Assembly: GCA_002404095.1 (NCBI GenBank)
Contig: DHJA01000063.1
Span: 28,389 to 36,949 of the forward strand
Origin: Planctomycetaceae bacterium UBA4732
Lineage (GTDB): Bacteria; Planctomycetota; Planctomycetia; Gemmatales; Gemmataceae
Length of the DNA stretch: 8,561 nt
Direction of reading: 5' to 3'
The position numbers were made by a program, and so were the translations under genes. Numbering within the stretch: the stretch's first letter is position 1; every line of letters starts with the position of its first letter. The notes beneath the pieces are model-generated. The model had not been told where the DNA came from and searched no databases. It was given only the letters and a program-made list of their open reading frames with translations. Of this stretch, positions 1 to 6,532 are shown piece by piece.

Positions 1-26
1 CCCTTCGGGTCGCGGCTAAACGTCTT

Positions 27-33
27 AGGGGAG
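27..33 (+). promoter_or_regulatory. Ribosome binding site of nuoM
   Basis: The purine run aggggag lies 4 nt before the ATG at position 38 and is a good Shine-Dalgarno match. It supports position 38 as the nuoM start, even though the N-terminus there (MHPSEWEWDF) is not diagnostic by itself. Confidence 0.7.
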
Positions 34-37
34 CGAC

Positions 38-2284
38 ATGCATCCTTCTGAATGGGAATGGGATTTCATCTGGATGACATTGGTCGTCTTCATCCCAAGC
101 GCGTTCGCGCTTGGGTTATTGTTCTTCCCGCGCGGCAAGGAAGACGCCATGCGCTGGTGGTCTCTCATCGGAACCGCCTTGACGCTCGGCGTCAGTCTCG
201 GCATGTTCGTCAACTTCAAGAACGACGTCGCGGATGCGGGCGGCGTCAGCGACAAGGCAAATCGAGAACACGCTTCGCTGCAACTCCGCTCCGAGACGGC
301 CGATTCTCTCGCGGTAGGCGACCCCGCGCGCAGCAAAGATTGGGTTTCGCGCTACCCGTGGATTAAAAACTTCCACATCGACTATTACCTCGGCGCCGAC
401 GGCATCAGCATGGCCCTCGTATTGTTGACCACCGCTTTATGTTTCTTGGCGATGATCGCGAGTTGGAAGATAGATAAGTTTGTACGCGGTTATTGCATTC
501 TGTTTCTCGTATTGGAAACGGGCATGTTGGGCACATTCCTCGCATTGGACTTTTTCCTCTTTTATATCTTCTGGGAAGTAATGTTATTGCCGATGTACTT
601 CCTCATCGGCGTCTGGGGCGGCCCGCGACGCGAGTACGCCGCTATCAAGTTCTTTCTGTATACTTTGCTCGGCAGCGTGTTCATACTCATCGCCTTGCTG
701 GCGTTTTATTTCACCAACGTCCGCGATTTCGTGACGCCTGAGCGTCTGGAAGCCGCCGCCAAAGACCAAGGCAATACCGCGTATGACAACGCAGACAAGA
801 GCGTGGTTGTCGCCGAAATCGAGGCCAACAAGAAAGGAAAGGAGACCGAGCCGGCCGTAAAAGAATGGAATGCCGCGACCGAGGAATTCGTCAAGGCCGA
901 GGCTGCGCTGGTCCAGGCTCAGAGCGCGTTTAACAATGAAGACGATCCTAAGAAAAAGGCCGACCTCAAGACGGCGCGCGACGAGGCCAAGGGGCGCCGG
1001 GACGAGGCATTCGCGGCCAGGCAGAAGGTGCAAGGACCGTACGACAAGGCCGAGCAAGACCGGGATGGAGTGGAGCGGACGCTCCAGGTTGCTCGTATCA
1101 AAATGGCTACGGAACTGGCCAAGGTTCCCATCGTTGTCAACACATTCGATCTCATGTTGCTACAGCGCGTCGGTAAGACCGCGCAGCAGTTTCTGCACGG
1201 CGGCAACGCCTCGGCCCCCTTACTGGACGCGGCCGAAAAAACACTGGGCGCAGTCCAGGAAAAAGCAAAAAGCGGCAACGGCGGTTGGACTCAAGCGGAC
1301 GTGGCGGTCGCCGAGGCGAACGTCGCCGCCGCCCAAAATGGACTGAGCGAACGTCTACATAGCGAAGCGTTCTTTACGCCTGCCTTCCAATACACGATGT
1401 TCATTTTCCTGTTCATCGGCTTTGCCATCAAGGTGCCGGTGTTCCCGTTCCACACCTGGCTGCCGGACGCCCACGTCGAGGCGCCGACGCCGATCAGCAT
1501 GATCCTGGCCGGCGTCCTCCTCAAGCTCGGCGCCTACGGCATTATCCGCATTGCCTATCCCATATGTCCGTGGGCGGCGGAGCAGCTTGCCTTGTGGGTC
1601 GCCCTTTTGGGGATTATTAACATCGTTTATGGCGCTTTTGCTGCGATGGCCCAGACCGACTTCAAGAAGCTGGTCGCCTACAGTTCCATCAGCCACATGG
1701 GCTATGTCATTTTGGGCATCGCGGTCTGGTCGTCCGGGCAGAATACGACCTACTGGGCCTGGGGCATGAACGGCGCCGTCTTCCAGATGATCGCCCACGG
1801 CATCACGTCGGCCGGCATGTTCTTCATGGTCGGCGTCATCTACGACCGCGCCCATCACCGCAACCTCGACAACTTCCGCGGTCTGTACGAACCGATGCCG
1901 CTGTACGGCGGCATCAGCGCCGTCCTCTTTTTCGCGGCGATGGGCCTGCCGGGCATGTGCGGCTTCGTCGGCGAATTCATGGTGGTGCTGTCGGCGTGGA
2001 ACTTCGCGCCGGGAGGTCATCAGGCGGTGGGCATCGTCTTCTCGGTGCTGGCGGCGCTCACGGTGGTAATAACCGCCGCCTATATCTTGTGGACGATTCA
2101 GCGCGTGTTCATGGGCCAGAACCCGGCGTATAAGAACTTTAAGGATATGGATTATCGCGAAGTGGTCGCGGCCGTACCGCTTGTGGTGGGGGCCGTCCTC
2201 TTCGGCGTGGCGCCGTTTCTGATCACCGCGTGGTTGGAACCGAGCGTTACGGGTTTGGTCGATGCGTTGGCGAGTTTTAAGTGA
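38..2284 (+). CDS. nuoM: NADH-quinone oxidoreductase subunit M (complex I), with large loop insertions
   Basis: An antiporter-like, proton-translocating subunit of the complex I membrane arm. Family signatures are clear. FWEVMLLPMYFLIG (178-191) carries the helix-5 glutamate E180. FAIKVPVFPFHTWLPDAH (462-479) carries K465. LLKLGAYGIIRI (494-505) carries K496. DFKKLVAYSSISHMGY (541-556) carries H553, and GFVGEFMV (642-649) carries E646. These match the E. coli pumping residues E144, K234, K265 and E407. The protein has 748 residues; the family is usually about 500. The excess lies mainly between the helix ending near 226 and the helix starting near 450. About 140 hydrophilic residues (228-367) precede the native-looking segment NTFDLMLL (368-375), and about 65 more follow it (381-445). 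Both are rich in Ala, Glu, Lys, Asp and Gln and look coiled-coil-like. A smaller extra hydrophilic stretch spans about 60-108. In this family the loop should face the periplasm, which is an inference from E. coli topology. A nuoL gene is expected immediately upstream, outside the window. Confidence 0.97.
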   Translation: MHPSEWEWDFIWMTLVVFIPSAFALGLLFFPRGKEDAMRWWSLIGTALTLGVSLGMFVNFKNDVADAGGVSDKANREHASLQLRSETADSLAVGDPARSKDWVSRYPWIKNFHIDYYLGADGISMALVLLTTALCFLAMIASWKIDKFVRGYCILFLVLETGMLGTFLALDFFLFYIFWEVMLLPMYFLIGVWGGPRREYAAIKFFLYTLLGSVFILIALLAFYFTNVRDFVTPERLEAAAKDQGNTAYDNADKSVVVAEIEANKKGKETEPAVKEWNAATEEFVKAEAALVQAQSAFNNEDDPKKKADLKTARDEAKGRRDEAFAARQKVQGPYDKAEQDRDGVERTLQVARIKMATELAKVPIVVNTFDLMLLQRVGKTAQQFLHGGNASAPLLDAAEKTLGAVQEKAKSGNGGWTQADVAVAEANVAAAQNGLSERLHSEAFFTPAFQYTMFIFLFIGFAIKVPVFPFHTWLPDAHVEAPTPISMILAGVLLKLGAYGIIRIAYPICPWAAEQLALWVALLGIINIVYGAFAAMAQTDFKKLVAYSSISHMGYVILGIAVWSSGQNTTYWAWGMNGAVFQMIAHGITSAGMFFMVGVIYDRAHHRNLDNFRGLYEPMPLYGGISAVLFFAAMGLPGMCGFVGEFMVVLSAWNFAPGGHQAVGIVFSVLAALTVVITAAYILWTIQRVFMGQNPAYKNFKDMDYREVVAAVPLVVGAVLFGVAPFLITAWLEPSVTGLVDALASFK

Positions 2285-2297
2285 CAAGCGCCATTGA

Positions 2298-2367
2298 CGC
2301 CTACAAGCCCTGAGCGCAAGCGAGGGGTGAGGTGAAACCCCTCGCTTGCGCTCAGGGCTTGTAGGCG
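2298..2367. repeat. Perfect 31-bp inverted repeat (long hairpin) between nuoM and nuoN
   Basis: The left arm 2298-2328 and right arm 2337-2367 are exactly complementary over 31 bp, with an 8-nt loop (gaggtgaa). It fills most of the 104-bp gap between the two genes, starting 14 bp after the nuoM stop and ending 21 bp before the nuoN start. The core (ccctgagcgcaagcgagggg) resembles interspersed palindromes I associate with planctomycete genomes, so a REP-like or MITE-like origin is likely. No target-site duplication is evident at its edges. No T-run follows on either strand, so it is not a classical intrinsic terminator. In the transcript it could stabilise the upstream message or reduce read-through to nuoN. 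Confidence 0.9.
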
Positions 2368-2388
2368 AAAAAGATTCGAGACGTTTTC

Positions 2389-4107
2389 ATGCTGCCGAAC
2401 ACCGTCGAAATGCAGAACGTCCTGATGTACGCCTCCATGCGGTTCCTGCCGGAGTTGCTGGTGTGCGCCGCCATCGTTCTGCTGCTGTTGCTGCGCGTGT
2501 TCCGGCTCGCCGGCCGCACGCACCTGGGGTCCGTTGCGCTGGTGCTGACGTTGGCCATCCTATTCGTAGCCGTCTGCCAATGGGGCGGCTATGGCTTCGA
2601 GCCGCCGGAATCGACCGGCCATAACACCGACGTCATGTTCGGCGGCCTCCTCGTCTACGATCACCTGACCGTCTTCCTGCGCTGCTTCCTGTTGGGCTTC
2701 GCGGTCCTGATGATCTGGCTGACGCTCCTGACGGGCATCCCCGACCGCGAGGACTCCGCCGATTTCTACTGCCTTCTGCTCGGCGCCACGCTCGGCATGA
2801 TGTTGATGGCGTCTGCGAATCATTTGATGATGGTTTTCATCGCCATCGAGATGGCCAGCCTGCCGAGCTACGCCCTGGCCGGCTTCCTCAAGGGCCGGCG
2901 CCAGAGCAGCGAGGCGGCGTTGAAATACGTCGTCTACGGCGGCGGCGCCGCGGGCGTGATGCTCTACGGCATCAGTCTGCTGGCCGGCAAGTTCGGCACC
3001 GGCTACCTGCCCGACCTCGCCGCCGGCTACGTCCACGCCATTGGCACGTTCGACCCGGTGCTGATCCTGGGGACTTTATTCCTCCTCATTGGCGTTGGTT
3101 TCAAGCTGGCGGCAGTGCCGTTCCATTTCTGGTGTCCTGACGTTTTCGAGGGAGCGTCGGCCGAGGTGGCCGGCTTCCTGTCCGTCGCCTCCAAGGCCGC
3201 GGCGTTAGCCCTGCTCATCCGGCTCGTGTTGACGTTCACGGGCGTTGATCCGCAAGTGCCCACTAATGGAAACTGGATGGGTGTTCTCCGCTATCTCATA
3301 CCCGCATTAGCCGTAATCGCCGGCGTCACGGCGACGTTCGGCAATCTGGCGGCTTTCTTCCAAAACAATCTCAAGCGTTTGCTGGCCTATTCCACCATCG
3401 CCCATGCCGGCTACATGATGATGGGCGTGTGCGCCCTCACCACGCCGCGCCTTTACCTGCCCGGCGACCGGGCGGTGATCGGCGCCGGGGCGGTATTGTT
3501 CTACCTGATCGCCTACCTGTTTATGAACCTCGGCGCCTTCGCCGTCGTCGCCTTCCTGCGCAACCAGACGGGGACGGAAGAGTTGGACCACATGCGCGGC
3601 CTGGTCCGCCGGTCGCCGTGGATGGTCGTGACGCTGTCGCTTTTCCTGCTGAGTTTGCTGGGCATCCCGCCATTGATCGGCTTCATGGCGAAATTTCAGA
3701 TCTTCTATGCGCTTTGGGCGGCGGGCGTCTACTACTGGCGTTCCGGTGAAACGGGCCTGGGCTTCACGCTTTTGGCGCTGCTGGGCGTCGGCGGCCTCAA
3801 TTCCGTAATTAGCGCGGTCTATTATTTGCGAGTGATGAAGGTGATGATTATCGAGGGCAGCGCCGAGGATCTGGAAGGCAAGGCGCCGACTCGCGCGGCG
3901 GAGCCGGCGGGCAACGTCATTTACGCCACGCTCCTGGCGTTGGTGGTGATCGGCCTTGGCTTCGCGTGGAATCCGCTGTCGGACGTCAGCGACAAGGGCG
4001 TCGAACGTTTCAGGCCGCATGTATTCGTGGCAGGCTCAGGGGGTCCGCCGCCCGGCATGGGCGCGGGCATGGGCGGGCCGCCGCCGGGTGGGAGGCAGGA
4101 GGAATGA
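2389..4107 (+). CDS. nuoN: NADH-quinone oxidoreductase subunit N (complex I)
   Basis: The third antiporter-like membrane subunit of complex I, next to the peripheral-arm end of the pump. Diagnostic segments are AIEMASLPSYALAGF (152-166) with helix-5 E154, GVGFKLAAVPFHFWCPDVFEG (235-255) with K239, SKAAALALL (268-276) with K269, NLKRLLAYSTIAHAGYM (327-343), and LGIPPLIGFMAKF (424-436) with K435. These correspond to E. coli NuoN E133, K217, K247 and K395. At 572 residues it is somewhat long, partly through a Gly/Pro/Met-rich tail (about 549-568). The ATG at 2389 has no clear Shine-Dalgarno; ATGs at residue 8 (2410) and residue 14 are alternatives, and all precede the first hydrophobic helix. 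It follows nuoM across a 104-bp gap holding a long hairpin, and overlaps the next gene by 4 bp (ATGA at 4104-4107), which implies translational coupling. Confidence 0.97.
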   Translation: MLPNTVEMQNVLMYASMRFLPELLVCAAIVLLLLLRVFRLAGRTHLGSVALVLTLAILFVAVCQWGGYGFEPPESTGHNTDVMFGGLLVYDHLTVFLRCFLLGFAVLMIWLTLLTGIPDREDSADFYCLLLGATLGMMLMASANHLMMVFIAIEMASLPSYALAGFLKGRRQSSEAALKYVVYGGGAAGVMLYGISLLAGKFGTGYLPDLAAGYVHAIGTFDPVLILGTLFLLIGVGFKLAAVPFHFWCPDVFEGASAEVAGFLSVASKAAALALLIRLVLTFTGVDPQVPTNGNWMGVLRYLIPALAVIAGVTATFGNLAAFFQNNLKRLLAYSTIAHAGYMMMGVCALTTPRLYLPGDRAVIGAGAVLFYLIAYLFMNLGAFAVVAFLRNQTGTEELDHMRGLVRRSPWMVVTLSLFLLSLLGIPPLIGFMAKFQIFYALWAAGVYYWRSGETGLGFTLLALLGVGGLNSVISAVYYLRVMKVMIIEGSAEDLEGKAPTRAAEPAGNVIYATLLALVVIGLGFAWNPLSDVSDKGVERFRPHVFVAGSGGPPPGMGAGMGGPPPGGRQEE

Positions 4108-4553
4108 GCGTGATCGACCTTCGCACCCGCACGTTGTTGCAGCAGACTTTCCGGCGCGAAAGCCTGTCGCTGCTGCGCTACATCGGCGAAGCCTTTCCCT
4201 GGACGGTCGCCGCGGGCGATGGCGCCCTTAAGCGCGTGTCCGAGATCGTGGCCGAAGATCGCGGCGCGACCGAAGCGCTCGGCCGCTTCCTATTCCGCCG
4301 CCGCATCCCGCCTTCGTTCTCGGGCGCGTACCCCAGCGGCTTCACCACATTGAACTTCCTCTCTCTGGAATATCTGCTGCCGCGGCTGGTCGATACGCAG
4401 CGCAAAGCTCTTGCTGAGCTAGAGAGCGACGCGGCGGCCGTGACGGACATCGACGCCAAAACGGAGCTGGAAAAGCTCCTGGCCGTGAAACGGTTGCACC
4501 TGACGGAATTGGAAGCGCTAAAAGTTCCGCGCGGCGAATCGACGAAGGTCTGA
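4104..4553 (+). CDS. Conserved-looking hypothetical protein, 149 aa, mostly helical
   Basis: I do not recognise a named family. The start is the ATG at 4104, which overlaps the nuoN stop as ATGA. Purine-rich Shine-Dalgarno sequence lies just upstream (ggagg at 4091-4095 and aggagg at 4097-4102). The same frame is open further upstream, but that part lies inside nuoN. The product is soluble, with no signal peptide or membrane segment. It appears to form four amphipathic helices, roughly residues 6-30, 40-66, 80-106 and 117-140, separated by a Pro/Gly/Ser-rich turn (69-79, PPSFSGAYPSG). Acidic residues and one histidine sit at intervals along the helices (E19, E51, E89, D97, E123, H132, E135). 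This loosely recalls a ferritin-like four-helix bundle, but no canonical ExxH metal site is evident, so it is only a structural suggestion. It sits between nuoN and tatD, 1 nt before the tatD start. Confidence 0.8.
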   Translation: MSVIDLRTRTLLQQTFRRESLSLLRYIGEAFPWTVAAGDGALKRVSEIVAEDRGATEALGRFLFRRRIPPSFSGAYPSGFTTLNFLSLEYLLPRLVDTQRKALAELESDAAAVTDIDAKTELEKLLAVKRLHLTELEALKVPRGESTKV

Positions 4554-4554
4554 C

Positions 4555-5337
4555 GTGGCCGTCCTCATAGACACCCATGCCCATCTGGACGCGGAGAAGT
4601 TCGTCGGCGACTTGCCGGCCGTGCTGGAACGCGCCCGCGCCGCAGGCGTCGCGCAAATCGTGGCCGTGGCGACGACGGCCGCATCGAGCGCCGCCTGCAT
4701 TGCTCTTGCGGTCAATCACCCGAATCTCTTCGCAACGGTCGGTATTCATCCCAATCACGCCGCCGAGGCCGCTCCGTCCGCCTGGGATGAGGTCGTCGCG
4801 CTGGCCTCTCAAAAAGAGGTGGTCGGCGTCGGTGAAACCGGACTAGACCGTCACTGGAACGACACGCCGTTCCCGCAACAGGAAGATTATTTCGCCCGGC
4901 ATCTGGAACTGAGCCGGCGCGTCCACAAGCCGATCGTGATCCACTGCCGCGAGGCCGAAGCGGACGTATTACGGATGTTGCGAGTTGACTTCGACCGCAA
5001 TGGGCCGATCCACGGCGTGATGCACTCGTTTGTCGGCGACGCGGCGATGGGCGAGGCGTGTCTGGCGATGGGCATGTTCCTGTCGTTCGCCGGAATGCTC
5101 ACCTACAAAAACGCCGCCGCGCTGCGCGAAGCTGCGGCCCAGTTGCCGTTGGATAAGGTGTTAGTGGAGACAGATAGTCCGTATTTATCGCCCGTACCGC
5201 TGCGCGGCAAGCGCAACGAGCCGGCCCACGTTGTCCACACGGCGGCGTGTCTGGCTGGGCTGCACGGCGTCACGCCGGAGGCGCTGGCGGAGCGGACGAC
5301 GCGGAACGCGCGGGAACTGTTCGGACTGCCGACGTAA
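4555..5337 (+). CDS. tatD: TatD family metal-dependent hydrolase (deoxyribonuclease)
   Basis: A TIM-barrel amidohydrolase-fold enzyme of the TatD/YcfH/YabD group. Studied members are cytoplasmic metal-dependent DNases linked to DNA repair and quality control; the substrate of this one cannot be read from sequence. All expected metal ligands are present: the N-terminal HxH in DTHAHLD (H8, H10), the glutamate of GVGETGLD (E94), the histidines of PIVIHCRE (H130) and GVMHSF (H157), and the aspartate of VETDSPYLSP (D207). The 260-residue length is typical. The start is a GTG at 4555 preceded by aagg at 4545-4548 with a 6-nt spacer, 1 nt after the upstream stop, so it is probably co-transcribed with nuoN and the 149-residue gene. 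Its last 68 bp overlap the 3' end of the oppositely oriented desaturase gene. Confidence 0.95.
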   Translation: MAVLIDTHAHLDAEKFVGDLPAVLERARAAGVAQIVAVATTAASSAACIALAVNHPNLFATVGIHPNHAAEAAPSAWDEVVALASQKEVVGVGETGLDRHWNDTPFPQQEDYFARHLELSRRVHKPIVIHCREAEADVLRMLRVDFDRNGPIHGVMHSFVGDAAMGEACLAMGMFLSFAGMLTYKNAAALREAAAQLPLDKVLVETDSPYLSPVPLRGKRNEPAHVVHTAACLAGLHGVTPEALAERTTRNARELFGLPT

Positions 5338-6364
5338 TGCCGGCGCCGTGAAAAAGCCGCCGAAGTCCAAAGAGAAAACTCGGATTGCGAGACCGGCGAT
5401 ACATCGCCTCCGCGGGCAGCCAGCGGATCAAGCGCCGATGGGCCTCCGCCAGGTTGTGGTAAGGCAATCGGGGGAACAAGTGATGGAGGGCGTGGAACCT
5501 TAAACCTAGCGGCGCCCACAACACGGTCCAGCAGGCGCCGGGCGTATCCAGGGTGTCGCGAAGCTGGCCGGCGTGATCGAGCGGTTGACCGTCCGACCGG
5601 TAACGGTGGGCGACCAGCTCGCGTGCGTGGTTGATCGTGGCGAGGGCCGCGTACATGACGTACCAGAGCGGCAGCCACTTCCAGGGCAACCAGCCGTAGA
5701 TCGTCGCCGCGAGGAAGGGCGTCCAGACGGCGAGCAGGACGATCTCCCAATGGAACAATCGCCGGCGTTCCTCCGCCGTCATGGTCCGGCTATACAACGG
5801 ATTCATGCAGAAAGCCGAGGCGCGCCTTTCCACAAAGCCGCGAAACCGCGGCGCCGCCCAGCTTATGGGGGCGTCGATGAAGAAACGAATGAACAGGTAC
5901 AGCGGCGCCAGAAGGCCAGCGACCAGAAAAGCCAGCGCCAAGGCGGGCCGGGAGGCAAAGGGAAGATACTCCGGATCATTCGACGTGCCATAGGTCGCCT
6001 TGGCGTGGTGGACTTTGTGGACCCCTTCATACAGCACCGAGGGGAGCAACAGCGGCACTCCGATGAAAAGGTTCCAGGCCAGGTGAAACCCGGGCAGTTC
6101 CTTCCGATGTTGGTGCGTCAGTTCATGGATGAAGATGGACGCGCGGTAAAAAAGCAGCGCGGCCGCGAGCAGGGCGAACCACATGCCGGCGCCGCCGAGA
6201 GGCAGGACAACGGCTACAAGAAACGCCAACCACGCGGCGGACCCGCACAGAAGTAGTTCCCCCCAGTAGCGGGCGGGGCTTGGCCGCATCAGATCGCGGA
6301 CCAAGGCGTAGGCGGCGACGACCTGCCGCGCTCCAGGAGTCGAATGCGCGGATGCGTCCTTCAC
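5270..6364 (-). CDS. Membrane fatty acid desaturase-type di-iron enzyme
   Basis: An integral-membrane non-haem di-iron oxygenase of the fatty acid desaturase superfamily, which also includes hydroxylases and ketolases. All three histidine boxes are present: HELTHQH (80-86), HKVHH (116-120) and HALHH (291-295). Extra histidines that could be ligands are H246, H253 and H303. Hydrophobic segments lie at about 37-56, 61-78, 97-112, 141-162, 206-225 and 228-244, placing the boxes on one membrane face as is usual. The 364-residue length is normal. The start is a GTG at 6364, chosen because aggag (6374-6378 on the plus strand as ctcct) lies 9 nt upstream. The last ~25 residues are Ala/Pro/Ser-rich and partly encoded antisense to tatD, so the natural C-terminus adds little. 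It lies 168 bp downstream of the acyl-ACP reductase-like gene on the same strand. An acyl-lipid substrate is likely, but regiospecificity, or desaturation versus another oxidation, cannot be assigned. Confidence 0.9.
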   Translation of the reverse strand: MKDASAHSTPGARQVVAAYALVRDLMRPSPARYWGELLLCGSAAWLAFLVAVVLPLGGAGMWFALLAAALLFYRASIFIHELTHQHRKELPGFHLAWNLFIGVPLLLPSVLYEGVHKVHHAKATYGTSNDPEYLPFASRPALALAFLVAGLLAPLYLFIRFFIDAPISWAAPRFRGFVERRASAFCMNPLYSRTMTAEERRRLFHWEIVLLAVWTPFLAATIYGWLPWKWLPLWYVMYAALATINHARELVAHRYRSDGQPLDHAGQLRDTLDTPGACWTVLWAPLGLRFHALHHLFPRLPYHNLAEAHRRLIRWLPAEAMYRRSRNPSFLFGLRRLFHGAGITSAVRTVPARSASSAPPAPPA

Positions 6365-6373
6365 CGGTCTTTA

Positions 6374-6378
6374 CTCCT
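6374..6378 (-). promoter_or_regulatory. Ribosome binding site of the desaturase gene (with a duplicated copy upstream)
   Basis: Read on the minus strand, aggag lies 9 nt before the GTG start at 6364. The 9-bp unit tactcctgg occurs twice in tandem (6372-6380 and 6381-6389, plus strand), giving a second aggag 18 nt upstream of the start. The second copy touches the left end of the palindromic repeat. Confidence 0.6.
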
Positions 6379-6384
6379 GGTACT

Positions 6385-6521
6385 CCTGGTTCCCACGCTC
6401 CGCATGAGAACGAGAGCGCCGGACGCTCTGCGTCCCGAACCCGCGGTACGCCGCTTCCCGGCGCCGGACGCGACGCAGAGCGTCGCACCCGTGGGTTCCC
6501 ACGCGGAGCGTGGGAACCAGG
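6385..6521. repeat. Nested palindromic repeat element (REP-like) between the AAR-like and desaturase genes
   Basis: The outer arms 6385-6411 and 6495-6521 are inverted copies of 27 bp with 2 mismatches. The right arm also contains its own perfect hairpin at 6495-6517 (10-bp stems, gttcccacgc and gcgtgggaac, 3-nt loop). The left copy of that inner hairpin is decayed (atgagaac in place of gtgggaac). Inside the element, gacgctctgcgtc (6422-6434) is repeated in inverted form as gacgcagagcgtc (6472-6484). The unit gttcccacgc-nnn-gcgtgggaac resembles an interspersed repeat common in planctomycetes and several other phyla; that is recalled, not searched. It occupies most of the 168-bp gap, so the two minus-strand genes are separated by a strong potential RNA structure. 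No transposase gene is present, so any mobility would need factors acting in trans. Confidence 0.8.
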
Positions 6522-6532
6522 GTTTCCTCTCG

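Noticed and set aside
2..19. Possible last codons of an upstream nuoL gene (PSGRG then taa at 17-19)
   Set aside because: Five residues cannot identify a gene, and the other two plus-strand frames are also open at the window edge. A nuoL upstream is expected from operon order only.
1355..2287. 310-codon open frame on the minus strand opposite nuoM
   Set aside because: The translation is rich in Arg, His, Asp and Glu with no domain-like pattern, as expected from the reverse frame of a GC-rich membrane protein gene. The plus strand encodes unmistakable NuoM.
2298..2388. The nuoM-nuoN palindrome as a Rho-independent terminator
   Set aside because: No T-run follows the hairpin on either strand; the plus strand continues with aaaaag. 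A terminator here would also cut the complex I operon before nuoN.
3307..4020. 237-codon open frame on the minus strand opposite nuoN
   Set aside because: Antisense shadow of nuoN, with Arg/Gln/His-rich composition and no recognisable motif.
3966..4103. Longer upstream start for the 149-residue gene
   Set aside because: The extra 46 codons lie inside nuoN and read as Arg-rich shadow sequence. The ATG at 4104 has Shine-Dalgarno sequence and a typical ATGA stop-start overlap.
5103..6256. Open frames opposite and alongside the tatD end and the desaturase (minus 5103-5750, plus 5573-6256)
   Set aside because: They overlap real genes with clear catalytic motifs and have low-complexity, Arg-rich translations.
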